From assembly GCF_028288465.1 (NCBI RefSeq), contig NZ_JAQBNR010000021.1:1-64000 (forward strand): DNA of 64,000 nt, in the 5' to 3' direction. Under the pieces are notes generated by a model that saw only the letters and a list, made by a program, of their open reading frames with translations, was not told the DNA's origin and did not search any database. Origin of the DNA: Ferruginibacter sp. (GTDB lineage Bacteria; Bacteroidota; Bacteroidia; Chitinophagales; Chitinophagaceae). Positions 21,965-31,842 of the stretch are shown piece after piece. Within the stretch, counting starts at the first letter, position 1, and each line of letters opens with the position of its first letter. A program made the position numbers and the translations under genes.

Positions 21965-22807
21965 TCAGTTTTCCTTGAAGGTATCGCCCTGGCTGATATC
22001 TCCTGTATCGTACCCCTTCTTAAACCAATACATTCTTTGCTGTGAAGTTCCATGTGTAAATGCGTCCGGCACAACGGTACCGGTTGCCTGCTTTTGCAGC
22101 CGGTCATCACCAATTGCATTAGCGGCATTTAATGCTTCATCAATGTCACCAGCATCCAGTACGTTTTTCATTTTCTGATCGTAATGCGCCCATACACCGG
22201 CATAAAAATCGGCCTGTAATTCCAGCATCACGGAATATTTATTGGCTTCTGCTTCTGAAGCCTGCTGACGGATCCGTGCAATTTTTTGTGTGACGCCATT
22301 TAACTTTTGTATGTGGTGCCCTACTTCATGCGCCACTACATACGCCATAGCAAAATCGCCGGGTGCATGCAGCTTGTCCTGCATTTCCTGGTAAAAAGAA
22401 AGATCAATGTATAATTTACTGTCTTCCGGACAATAGAACGGGCCCGATGCTGAGCTGGTATTACCACAAGCAGACGCTACCGCATCCCTGTATAATACCA
22501 GGGTGGGTTCTGTATATTTTTTCCCATTGTCTGCAAATATTTTGTTCCAAACATCTTCCGTGTCGGCCAATACTACTTTTACAAAATCGGCTCTCTGGTC
22601 ATCCGCCTTTTTTTCTTCCGTCGTCATCGGTGCCTGTTGCGCACCTGGTGAAACGGGCATTTGCGAAGGATCTGCTTCGCCTCCAAGCAAAGTGTAAAGC
22701 ACATAAATGATTACACCAATTATACCACCACCAGCAGCTATCCCGCCACCGGATAAACCGCGGCGGTCTTCAACATTGGTACTGCCTCTTCTTCCGAGCC
22801 ATTGCAT
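21965..22807 (-). CDS. Neutral zinc metallopeptidase (YpfJ-like)
   Basis: MQWLGRRGSTNVEDRRG, GPFYCPEDSKLYIDLSFY, VAHEVGHHIQ; classic family. Confidence 0.95.
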   Translation of the reverse strand: MQWLGRRGSTNVEDRRGLSGGGIAAGGGIIGVIIYVLYTLLGGEADPSQMPVSPGAQQAPMTTEEKKADDQRADFVKVVLADTEDVWNKIFADNGKKYTEPTLVLYRDAVASACGNTSSASGPFYCPEDSKLYIDLSFYQEMQDKLHAPGDFAMAYVVAHEVGHHIQKLNGVTQKIARIRQQASEAEANKYSVMLELQADFYAGVWAHYDQKMKNVLDAGDIDEALNAANAIGDDRLQKQATGTVVPDAFTHGTSQQRMYWFKKGYDTGDISQGDTFKEN

Positions 22808-23044
22808 ACATAAATATTTAAAAGTGAAGGATCAATTTAATACTGTATTCAAGATCGAGATATACATATTGCGTACCAGATTATTGCAGCGGCAGGAACG
22901 TAGAATTTTTAAAGTCCATAAAGTATAGTTCAGTGAGGTTGATACAGCGGGCAAGACAACATGTTACCCGGGCAAAAAGGCAAGGCCTGGCACATACAAA
23001 TACCAAAAGTAAAGTAGCAGAAAGATGCAATAATAAAAATACAA

Positions 23045-24085
23045 TCAATCAAATTGTATCACCGTAACACCGGTATTCCTAAAGCTGTTTAAATCAGTTA
23101 GTTCAAGACAACTTTCTTCCAGTGTAATGATCTTACCTAATAATTTTTCAGGCTGCATTTTCCCCGAGCCGATCCATTGCAGCATGGCGGGATACTGGTG
23201 CGCCTGCATACCATGACTGCCGATGAGCTGCAGCTCCCTGGCTATTACTTCACCCATTGGTATCGGAGGATTTGCTTCGGAGCCAGCCATTAACCCCAGC
23301 TGGATATGTTTGCCCTGTTTGCGAAGGCAACGTATCGAATTGCCGCATGTTTCCCGGCTGCCCAGGGCATCTGCAGAAACATGGGCGCCGCCTTTGGTGA
23401 ATGCTAAAATTTCATCAGGTACTGACTCTGTTTCCCTTGCATTGATTGCAAATACGGCACCAATACTTTTTGCAAATGCAAGCTTGGTATCATCGATATC
23501 AACTGCGATGGGAACAGCTCCCACAGCAGCGGCAATCATAATGGCGGAAAGTCCTACACCGCCACAGCCGTGAATGGCAATAAAATCGCCTGCTTTTAAT
23601 GCACCTTGTGCCGTTACGCCGCGCCATGCAGTTATAAAACGGCAACCGAGTACAGCTGCCGTTACAAAATTCATTGTGTCAGGCAGACGTACCAGGTTAT
23701 CATCGGCAAAAGGTATGCGCACGAATTCAGCAAATGATCCCCAGCCTGTAAAGCCAGGCTGGTAGTAATGATCACAGATCTGCTGTTGTCCGTTACTGCA
23801 TTGAACGCAGGTGCCACAGCCAATGCAGAAAGGTACCGTAACGCGGTCGCCTGCTTTCCAGTTGCGTATAGCACTGCCTGTTGCAACGATGATACCTGCG
23901 AGCTCGTGACCGGGTACATGTGGCAGATGAATGTCTGAGTCATGCCCTTGCCAGCCATGCCAGTCGCTGCGGCAAAGTCCGCTTGCTTTTACACGAATGA
24001 TTACCTCATTGGCAGCCGGTGAAGGATCTGGAAGTTGAACGATTGTAACAGGCCCTTTAAAAGACTCATAGTAAGCCGCTTTCAT
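23045..24085 (-). CDS. Zinc-dependent alcohol dehydrogenase family protein
   Basis: GLCRSDWHGWQGHDSDIHLPHVPGHELAG; CIGCGTCVQCSNGQQQICD. Confidence 0.92.
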   Translation of the reverse strand: MKAAYYESFKGPVTIVQLPDPSPAANEVIIRVKASGLCRSDWHGWQGHDSDIHLPHVPGHELAGIIVATGSAIRNWKAGDRVTVPFCIGCGTCVQCSNGQQQICDHYYQPGFTGWGSFAEFVRIPFADDNLVRLPDTMNFVTAAVLGCRFITAWRGVTAQGALKAGDFIAIHGCGGVGLSAIMIAAAVGAVPIAVDIDDTKLAFAKSIGAVFAINARETESVPDEILAFTKGGAHVSADALGSRETCGNSIRCLRKQGKHIQLGLMAGSEANPPIPMGEVIARELQLIGSHGMQAHQYPAMLQWIGSGKMQPEKLLGKIITLEESCLELTDLNSFRNTGVTVIQFD

Positions 24086-24315
24086 GCAGTAATTTTACTT
24101 AAATGTAGCTTAATTCGGCTGTTGCGACACAACCAGACTTACATTATTTCTATCAGAGTAAAAAATAACTCAACGTGTTTTTTGTGTTCGCTAACCTGAT
24201 CAAAGTATAAAACAATATTCTTAGCCATAGCATAAAGGCAATCCAATAAAATCATTTGACGAAACAAAAAATAAAGTAATTTCAGCCGGTTAATTTTCAT
24301 TAAAAAACAATACAC

Positions 24316-24789
24316 ATGAACGAAGCAGCTCCATTAAACCAGGTAGCCGAATTTCACCGCACATTCAAACACCCGGTAGTAAACGCTCCGGCCATACCAT
24401 CCAAACAGCGATGTGATTTACGCGTATCCCTGCTGCTGGAAGAAATGAAAGAACTGCAGCAGGCCATTCAGGATAATGACCTGGTGGAAGTTGCGGATGC
24501 TTTATGCGATATACAATATGTGCTGGCGGGCGCTATTTTGGAATTTGGGTTGGGAGACAAGTTCAAAGCATTGTTTGATGAGGTGCACCGTTCCAATATG
24601 AGCAAGGCCTGTACTTCGCTGGAGGAAGCGCATCAAACCATTGCCCATTATAAAACAAAAGAACAAAGTGAAGCTTACTGGAGGGAAGAAGCATCATTAT
24701 ACCTGGTGTTCAGGGAAAATGATCATAAAACATTGAAGTCTGTTAACTATTCACCGGCTGACCTGGGAAGTATTTTGAACAGCAGGTAA
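24316..24789 (+). CDS. MazG/PRA-PH-like nucleotide pyrophosphohydrolase
   Basis: RVSLLLEEMKELQQAIQDNDLVEVADALCDIQYVLAGAILEFG, EExxE...ExxD motif. Confidence 0.85.
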   Translation: MNEAAPLNQVAEFHRTFKHPVVNAPAIPSKQRCDLRVSLLLEEMKELQQAIQDNDLVEVADALCDIQYVLAGAILEFGLGDKFKALFDEVHRSNMSKACTSLEEAHQTIAHYKTKEQSEAYWREEASLYLVFRENDHKTLKSVNYSPADLGSILNSR

Positions 24790-24819
24790 AAGCCGTGGCA
24801 ATAAAAAACAGCCACTCGG

Positions 24820-26307
24820 TCAAGAGGCAGGCTGCTGTTGTTGCTGGAATGTGATTTCAATAAATTCTGCCGGCCGTACAATGGCGACCAATACTGTTAC
24901 CCGTAAAATGCCGGCCTGGATATCGGTGGCCGTCATCGTTGTTTCTAATCCAATCATCACATTAAATGCCTGCTCCGGCTTTATTCCGGAAAGTGCACCC
25001 TGCTTCCATAAGTTAATCAGGAAGTTTTCCATCATGCTTTTTATCGCTAGCCAGGTGGCCGGTTCATTCGGTTCAAAAACATACGCCTTCAAAGCAAGCT
25101 TTAACGATTGTTCGATCATGATCATCGTTCTCCGCACGTTGATATATCTCCAGTCCTGGCTATTGCCGTCGAGGGTTCTTGCTCCCCATACCAGCGTGCC
25201 GATGCCCGGAAATGGACGGATAGCATTGACTGATTTACCTGTAACCGCGTCAACGTTCAAGGTCTCCTGTTCCTCGTGAGAAAGGTTCACAGCCGGGGTT
25301 ATTACACCAGACAGCGAGATATTGGTGGGTGCTTTCCAGACTCCACGGGACTGATCCACCATTGTATACACACCGGCCATTGCAGCAGATGGTGGCAAGA
25401 GGTTTAACCTTATTTTTATTTCATTTATTATCTGAACATACACCGGACTGGCGGCGAGCAAATTTTTATGCAGCAGTAAAAGCTTACTTTGTTTTTGATC
25501 CGCAGTATCATTATCAGTAACTGCATTCCAATGAGCAAAAACATTCCCTGCTGCAGGCTCCGGCAATTGTGTTTTTAACTGATCCGGCGGACAATCCAAA
25601 TTGGCCAACGTTATATCATCAGCGGCTACTACTGCCGTATTCAGCCAGGGATAATAAGCGGCTCCGTAACTCAGATAATCAGTTCCGATGTGTTCCCTGA
25701 AATTACTCACATCTGTTTGCGGGTCATCATAATTGACGTCCAGTATAGCAAACCGGCATTGCGTATCATGACAGTGTTTTAATAGCCTGTCATACACTTC
25801 ATAACAGCCTGCAGGGTCATGCTTACATGCGGAAATAATATCAGGCAAAACAACAATTGAAGGTTCAGGTTCATTTACAAGAACAGCAAATACATCATCT
25901 GAAAAATTGGCTGATTTAATTTCAGTTATGACCGGTCCATCATCTTCACCGCCGTATGTTCCGACACTCATGATATAGCAAATGTTGCCGCCATTTTGGT
26001 AAAAAAGACGGATAGAATTATAAAAATAAAATTGCTGAATTGGATCAATGATCAGGGAAGCATTAAAAGGTGTTAACGAGCCGGACGCCAACTTAAATTG
26101 ATGCGGATAACCTTCTCCGAAAAATTCCATGTACTCCTGGACAGAGCTAATACGCATCGGTTTTCCTTTTAATGATTTGCCATCACGAACAGCTTTTTCA
26201 GTATACCCGATGAATACAGGCACAGCAGTTTCAACAGCCACCACTGAGTTAGGGAAAGCGTTTTGTTCCTGAACATAAACGCCGGGTATTACATTAATGG
26301 ATGCCAT
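24820..26307 (-). CDS. Phage-type contractile tail sheath protein
   Basis: N-term INVIPGVYVQEQNAFPNSVVAVETAVPVFIGYTEKA; C-term GIGTLVWGARTLDGNSQDWRYINVRRTMIMIEQSLK...VRPAEFIEITF. Confidence 0.93.
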   Translation of the reverse strand: MASINVIPGVYVQEQNAFPNSVVAVETAVPVFIGYTEKAVRDGKSLKGKPMRISSVQEYMEFFGEGYPHQFKLASGSLTPFNASLIIDPIQQFYFYNSIRLFYQNGGNICYIMSVGTYGGEDDGPVITEIKSANFSDDVFAVLVNEPEPSIVVLPDIISACKHDPAGCYEVYDRLLKHCHDTQCRFAILDVNYDDPQTDVSNFREHIGTDYLSYGAAYYPWLNTAVVAADDITLANLDCPPDQLKTQLPEPAAGNVFAHWNAVTDNDTADQKQSKLLLLHKNLLAASPVYVQIINEIKIRLNLLPPSAAMAGVYTMVDQSRGVWKAPTNISLSGVITPAVNLSHEEQETLNVDAVTGKSVNAIRPFPGIGTLVWGARTLDGNSQDWRYINVRRTMIMIEQSLKLALKAYVFEPNEPATWLAIKSMMENFLINLWKQGALSGIKPEQAFNVMIGLETTMTATDIQAGILRVTVLVAIVRPAEFIEITFQQQQQPAS

Positions 26308-26430
26308 AATAATTCTATTAAAAGGAATGGAAGTTGCAAAGCCATCTTAAAAAAATGTCCGTTATAAATATAACATTTATTTGCTGGCGGCCTTTGCAAT
26401 AAATGCGTAGCGCACGTTGACTACCGGGCA

Positions 26431-27018
26431 TTAATCCATTGCAATGCTGTTCAGCAATGCGACAATTTTAGCCACATTCAGTACATCGGCGTGTTGGCAT
26501 AACAGAATGGCCTGTTCGGGCATGTAACTTACAGCTGCCTCTTCAGGATCCTGCACGATGTTTCTGCCACCGAACCGACTAATAGCCTGCATTCCAAGAG
26601 CGCCGTCTGCATTGGCGCCGGATAACAACACGCCGGTCAGCCCCTCTTTATAAACCGGTGCGGCACTGATAAAACTTACGTCGATACTTGGCCGGGAATA
26701 GTTTACCTTTTGGGAGGCATCGAGCGAAACCGAACCATCCTCTTCCAGTAATAAATGATAATCGGGCGGTGCCAGGTAAATCCAGCCGGGCTGGAGCAGA
26801 TCTTTTTCATCGGCTTCCTTTAACTGCAGGTACGTTTTTGCCGCCAGCAATTCTGTAAGGCCGTTATCAGCCTGGCCGCTCCTGTGCAATACGACAATAA
26901 TGGGGATGGCAAATTTTTTATGCAGTTTAGGCAACAGTTTCAGCAAGGCTTCCAGGCTGCCCGAAGAGCCCCCTATGATAATAAGCCGCCTTGTTTTAGT
27001 TACCTGCTTTTCCGCCAT
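26431..27018 (-). CDS. Chemotaxis protein-glutamate methylesterase domain (CheB-type, no receiver)
   Basis: IIGGSSGSLEALLKLLPKL...VLHRSGQ...LSGANADGALGMQAISRFGGRNIVQDPEEAAVSYMP. Confidence 0.93.
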   Translation of the reverse strand: MAEKQVTKTRRLIIIGGSSGSLEALLKLLPKLHKKFAIPIIVVLHRSGQADNGLTELLAAKTYLQLKEADEKDLLQPGWIYLAPPDYHLLLEEDGSVSLDASQKVNYSRPSIDVSFISAAPVYKEGLTGVLLSGANADGALGMQAISRFGGRNIVQDPEEAAVSYMPEQAILLCQHADVLNVAKIVALLNSIAMD

Positions 27019-27812
27019 ATTTTTTCTTTATTTTCAATTTGCTGATAATGACTGGCAATAGAAGAAAATCGCAGCGATTCCTTACTGCCCATTGCCAAAA
27101 AGCCCAATGAATCCAGACTTTGATCAAACAATTCCAGTACCCTCTTCTGCAGATCCCGCTCAAAATAGATCAATACGTTTCGGCATAAAATCAACTGAAA
27201 CAGATTGAAGGAAGAATCGCTCACCAAATTGTGTGTAGAGAAAATCATTTTCTCCGCCAGTCCTTCGTCAAACTTTGCAAGATTATAATTTGCATGATAG
27301 TATCCCGAAAAATCTTCCTTTCCGCCACTCCTTATATAATTTACAGAGTTCTGCTGCATAGTGTTGATTGGATAAATTCCGGTCTTTGCTTTTTCAATTA
27401 CGGCCTGGTTAAGGTCAGTTGCATATAAAATCGACTTATGCAACAGGTTGGCTTCTTTTAATAGAATGGCCATCGAATATACTTCTTCCCCGGTTGAACA
27501 GCCTGCATGCCAGATGCGGATAAAAGGATAGGTAGCAAGCACCGGCAATATCTTTTCCCGCAGGGTTTGATAAAAAGCCGGGTCCCGGAACATCTCGGTT
27601 ACATTCACCGTTACCTCCTCAACAAAGTACATAAAATAAGCAGTGCTATCCATTAGCCTGCGCTGCATATCTGCAAAGGAAGTAAAGCGACCTTTGACGT
27701 AAAAGCCATCAATTCTGCGCTTTAAAGATGCCCTGGAATACCCGGTAAAATCATATCCATACCGGCTCAGTATATTCTCCAGCAATTCTTCCAGTTGCCC
27801 GGTTGCAATCAT
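27000..27812 (-). CDS. CheR-type protein-glutamate methyltransferase
   Basis: SRYGYDFTGYSRASLKRRI, VTEMFRDPAFYQTLR, IWHAGCSTGEEVYSMAILL. Confidence 0.93.
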   Translation of the reverse strand: MIATGQLEELLENILSRYGYDFTGYSRASLKRRIDGFYVKGRFTSFADMQRRLMDSTAYFMYFVEEVTVNVTEMFRDPAFYQTLREKILPVLATYPFIRIWHAGCSTGEEVYSMAILLKEANLLHKSILYATDLNQAVIEKAKTGIYPINTMQQNSVNYIRSGGKEDFSGYYHANYNLAKFDEGLAEKMIFSTHNLVSDSSFNLFQLILCRNVLIYFERDLQKRVLELFDQSLDSLGFLAMGSKESLRFSSIASHYQQIENKEKIWRKSR

Positions 27813-28189
27813 GGTTGTTGTTTTACCTGACCATTTAAAATTTCCAGCAGCAGATCAACATCCACAGGTTTCACTATATAATCATCCGCCCCCGCAGCCA
27901 GGCATTTTTGCTTGTCTCCAGCCATCGCCTGTGCTGTAACAGCTATCAGCCGTACATGGTTTAAGGAAGGTATTTTTTTTACTATTCCTATCAGTTCATA
28001 ACCATCCATATCGGGCATCATCATATCTATCAACGCAATTGTAACTTCCAAATCCTGTTTTAGCAGCTGCAATGCCTGCAAGCCACCGGAAGCAACAACG
28101 CAACGAAACCGTCTTGACGTTAAAACAGCTTTTAATGCAAAAATGTTGCGATCATCATCATCAACAATCAATATTTTTTGTTCGTCCAT
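27809..28189 (-). CDS. Single-domain response regulator
   Basis: KILIVDDDDRNIFALKAVL...IALIDMMMPDMDGYELI...DDYIVKPVD. Confidence 0.93.
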   Translation of the reverse strand: MDEQKILIVDDDDRNIFALKAVLTSRRFRCVVASGGLQALQLLKQDLEVTIALIDMMMPDMDGYELIGIVKKIPSLNHVRLIAVTAQAMAGDKQKCLAAGADDYIVKPVDVDLLLEILNGQVKQQP

Positions 28190-28202
28190 AATCTATATTA
28201 TA

Positions 28203-31200
28203 TCAATACCCTTTTTCGTATAACCATATCCGTAGCAGGGATACCAGCTGATCTGTATCTACCGGTTTAGATATATAATCGGAAGCGCCTGCCGCTATAC
28301 ATTTTTCACGGTCGCCACCCATGGCTTTGGCAGTAACCGCAATAATGGGTGTATTCTTATACACCGGGTTTTTCCGAATGGCCCTGATGCTATCATAACC
28401 ATCCATTTCCGGCATCATCATATCCATCAGTATTACATCCACTTCGTTTATTTTTGACAATTGTAATGCCTCTTTACCATCCATGGCCGGTATCACATTC
28501 ATCTGGTATTTTTCCAGCGCCTTCGTCATAGAATAAATATTACGTACATCATCGTCGGCCAGCAATACTTTTTTTCCTTTCAGTACATTTTCTTTCAGCA
28601 CAGATCGCTCAAAATTGGCGGTTGCCGGTTTGTTTTGCTGTTCCTGCACCTGATGAAGAAACAACGTTACCTCATCCAGTATGCGCTGGTAGGAATTGGC
28701 TGTTTTCAGCACAATGGCATCCGCGTATTTTTTTATTTTAAACTCTTCCGGCTGCGAAAGGCTTTTTCCCGTAAACAATATAATCGGCAAATCCCCCAAC
28801 CCGTCATTTTCCCTGATCTTCTCCAGCAGGGCATCTGTGTTATTATCTGTAATGCTCATGTCAAGGATCACGCAATCCACTTCTTTTTTATGAAGCGAAA
28901 CAATACTTTCATTTACCGATTGGTTGATTGTGGTGTTAACATTGTAAGTACCCAGATAATATGCCAGCGCTTTCGCATGCTTGTTGTTTTCTTCAATAAT
29001 TAATACTTTGTTTTCCTTTTTACTTAAAATAAATTCAATTTTTTCAAATATGGTATTCAGTTGTTCAAATGCCACCGGCTTATTGATAAAATTAACGGCT
29101 CCTTTGAGCAGGCTTTCTTTTCTTACTTCGTAAGAAGACATAATGTGCACCGGGATATGGCGGGTGTGTATGTTATGTTTTAATGTGTCCATCACTTCCC
29201 AGCCATTTTTTACAGGTAACTGGATGTCCAGTAATATACCGGACGGCAGATATTGCTCAGCCATTACTATTCCAACGTCTCCCCTTACCGCCACCAATCC
29301 TTTGTATCCTTTTTTTCTTGCATAATCCAGCAACGCCTCCGCAAATGTTACGTCATCTTCAATAATCAGAATAACCTTATCCGACGATGTAATATTGTTT
29401 CTGTCATCAGGAATTTCTTCGGGAATAACATTGGTGTTGTATCTGTCATCTGCCGCATTTTTTTTATCCAATGCAAAGGGTTGAATCTCCGTCCGGATTA
29501 CGACGGGTTGTTCTGCGTTTATGATATCTGTAAATTTTTTGCCCTGTTCCACAGGTATACAGCAAACAAATTCGCTGCCTGATCCGGGTGTACTGCTGAC
29601 GGTGATTTCGCCACCCAGCAACCTGGAAAGTTCCCTGCTGATAGAAAGGCCCAGTCCTGTTCCACCATATTTGCGGCGGGTAGACCCATCTTCCTGCTGA
29701 AAGGCTTCAAAAATAAGTTCCTGTTTTTCCGGGCTGATGCCGATGCCCGTATCTTTTACAATAAAGCAGATAAAACCCGGCCGGTGCGTATCCAAACTTA
29801 CATTCAAATAAACAGCGCCTTTGGAAGTAAATTTAAATGCATTGGAAAGCAGATTCTTTAATACCTGCTCCAACCGCATTTTATCAGTTTCGATGATGGC
29901 CGGTACTTCTGCACCGACTTTAATTTCCCACTCCAGCTGGTGCTCTTTTGCAAGTGGTGCAAACAAGGCATTTAAACCATCGGTTACCTCGTTTATTTTT
30001 ACAGGCAGGTATTCAATGGTCATTTTGCCCGATTCTATTTTGGACAAATCCAGTATTTCGTCTATCAGCTGCAACAAGCCTTTTCCGGAACTTTCAATTA
30101 CATGAGCGTATTGCACCTGATCTTTAGTAAGATTTTGTTCATTGTTTTCAGACATCAGCCTGGATAATAATAAAATTGAATTCAATGGTGTACGCAACTC
30201 GTGCGACATGTTGGCCAGGAATTCTGATTTGTATTTTGTAGACAATGCGAGATCAGCAGCTTTCTTTTCAATCTCTGCATTCTTTTGCATGATCAGCTGG
30301 TTGCGTTGTTCCAGTGCGGCTGATCTTTCTTCAAGTAAGGTATTGGTTTCAATCAGTTCTTCCGATTGAACTTTCAGTTCTTCTTCTGAAGTCTGCAGCT
30401 GCTGCGTTTGCAGTTCCAGTTCGCTGTTAATCTGTTCCAATTCCGATTGCTGAGACATCAGTTCTTCTGACTGTGATTGTGTTTCTTCCAGCAACTCCTG
30501 CAGGCGCTGACGGTTTTGCACGGTGTTAATTGCAATGCCAATATTCCCGCTTATCTGTTTAAAAAAATCGAGTTCCCTGCTTGTATAGGTATGCAGTGCT
30601 CCCAATTCAATTACGGCATTGACATTGTTTTCAAACAGTGCAGGAAATACAACCAGGCTAACCGGCTTCACTTTTGCCGCGGCAAAAGAAATATGAAAAT
30701 TATCGTCAGCGATATTGGTTACCATCAACTGCTTTTTAGATAAAGCACACTGGCCTGCCAATCCTTCTCCTGTTTTAATTTTTTGTTTTGCAGCGTTTTC
30801 CTGCAATGCATAACTATTTTCAAGGCTAAGCTGCTGCTCGCTTTCACGGATATAGAATGCACCTACCTGGCTGTTGGTATATTCGGCTATGCAAGCCATT
30901 ATTTTCTGTGCAACACTCTGCATGTTGTCGTCTCCAATAACAGCCTCATTTAACGATGCGATACCGGTCTGTAACCATTCTTTATCTGCCAGTTCATTAA
31001 AAGACCTTTCAAGTGATGCAGCCATTTTATTTAATGCGCCGGAAAGATTTCCCAGCCCGTCTACCTCCACGTCATTTACCCGTATGCTGTAATCCCCGCC
31101 CGATATTTTTTCCGACACACGCTGTATCATATTAATCCGGTGGCTGATAGCTGCATCTTTTTTAACCAGCTCATCCTGCAGTTTAGTCCGGATGGTAATA

Positions 31201-31811
31201 TCCTTGTTTGTTTTTAAATAAAAAAGTATAGTAATGATAATCGCCAGCAATGCGGCGACCGTAATCATTATGGGGGTATTGGAAGAAAATTTGACGAGAT
31301 TCTCTGTTCTTGACTTTAGCAAGATATTCTCTTCAGTAGTCATATTTTTTATCATGCCTCTTACACTATCCATAAAAAATCTACCAGCTTGCAAATCGTC
31401 TAACGCTAATGGTTTGTTTGCTTTTTTTTCATCAATGAGCGCCTGCAATCTGTAGAACCGCTTTTTAATTATCTGGTCCAGCACACTAATTTTTTCCTGC
31501 TGGGCAGCATTGTCAGCAGTAAGGCCTTTAATATCCTTTATCAATTCCAGTACCTTTTCATAAGAGCCGCTGTAAGGCTGCAGGAATTCATCTTTGCCAG
31601 TGAGTAAAAAACCCCGCTGTCCCGTTTCCGCATCTTTCATTACAGATATGGTCTGCTCCAGTTTTGCAACTACGGTATTGGTATGATTAACCATGTCAGC
31701 GCTTTTAAGCAGGTTGGTGATGCTTATGTAAGAGGCCACAGAACTACCAATAAGTATCAATAATGAAATACCAAAACCAATCATAAGATTTCGCTTCAAC
31801 GAAAGTTGCAT
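28203..31811 (-). CDS. Hybrid histidine kinase: CHASE3-HAMP-GAF-HisKA-HATPase-multiple REC
   Basis: Start more likely MQLSLKRNLMIGFG; MKDAETGQRGFLLTGKDEFLQPY (CHASE3), MSHELRTPLNSILLLS, three receiver-like domains at C-terminus. Confidence 0.92.
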   Translation of the reverse strand: MQLSLKRNLMIGFGISLLILIGSSVASYISITNLLKSADMVNHTNTVVAKLEQTISVMKDAETGQRGFLLTGKDEFLQPYSGSYEKVLELIKDIKGLTADNAAQQEKISVLDQIIKKRFYRLQALIDEKKANKPLALDDLQAGRFFMDSVRGMIKNMTTEENILLKSRTENLVKFSSNTPIMITVAALLAIIITILFYLKTNKDITIRTKLQDELVKKDAAISHRINMIQRVSEKISGGDYSIRVNDVEVDGLGNLSGALNKMAASLERSFNELADKEWLQTGIASLNEAVIGDDNMQSVAQKIMACIAEYTNSQVGAFYIRESEQQLSLENSYALQENAAKQKIKTGEGLAGQCALSKKQLMVTNIADDNFHISFAAAKVKPVSLVVFPALFENNVNAVIELGALHTYTSRELDFFKQISGNIGIAINTVQNRQRLQELLEETQSQSEELMSQQSELEQINSELELQTQQLQTSEEELKVQSEELIETNTLLEERSAALEQRNQLIMQKNAEIEKKAADLALSTKYKSEFLANMSHELRTPLNSILLLSRLMSENNEQNLTKDQVQYAHVIESSGKGLLQLIDEILDLSKIESGKMTIEYLPVKINEVTDGLNALFAPLAKEHQLEWEIKVGAEVPAIIETDKMRLEQVLKNLLSNAFKFTSKGAVYLNVSLDTHRPGFICFIVKDTGIGISPEKQELIFEAFQQEDGSTRRKYGGTGLGLSISRELSRLLGGEITVSSTPGSGSEFVCCIPVEQGKKFTDIINAEQPVVIRTEIQPFALDKKNAADDRYNTNVIPEEIPDDRNNITSSDKVILIIEDDVTFAEALLDYARKKGYKGLVAVRGDVGIVMAEQYLPSGILLDIQLPVKNGWEVMDTLKHNIHTRHIPVHIMSSYEVRKESLLKGAVNFINKPVAFEQLNTIFEKIEFILSKKENKVLIIEENNKHAKALAYYLGTYNVNTTINQSVNESIVSLHKKEVDCVILDMSITDNNTDALLEKIRENDGLGDLPIILFTGKSLSQPEEFKIKKYADAIVLKTANSYQRILDEVTLFLHQVQEQQNKPATANFERSVLKENVLKGKKVLLADDDVRNIYSMTKALEKYQMNVIPAMDGKEALQLSKINEVDVILMDMMMPEMDGYDSIRAIRKNPVYKNTPIIAVTAKAMGGDREKCIAAGASDYISKPVDTDQLVSLLRIWLYEKGY

Positions 31812-31842
31812 ACTATAATACCGTTTAAAAAAAAATGAATAA

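Noticed and set aside
24820-26307. Prophage
   Set aside because: Only a sheath gene is present; no integrase, capsid, terminase, tube or baseplate genes nearby.
28635-31455. Plus-strand ORFs inside the hybrid kinase region
   Set aside because: Antisense shadows of a well-supported coding frame; same applies to most other antisense ORFs in the track.
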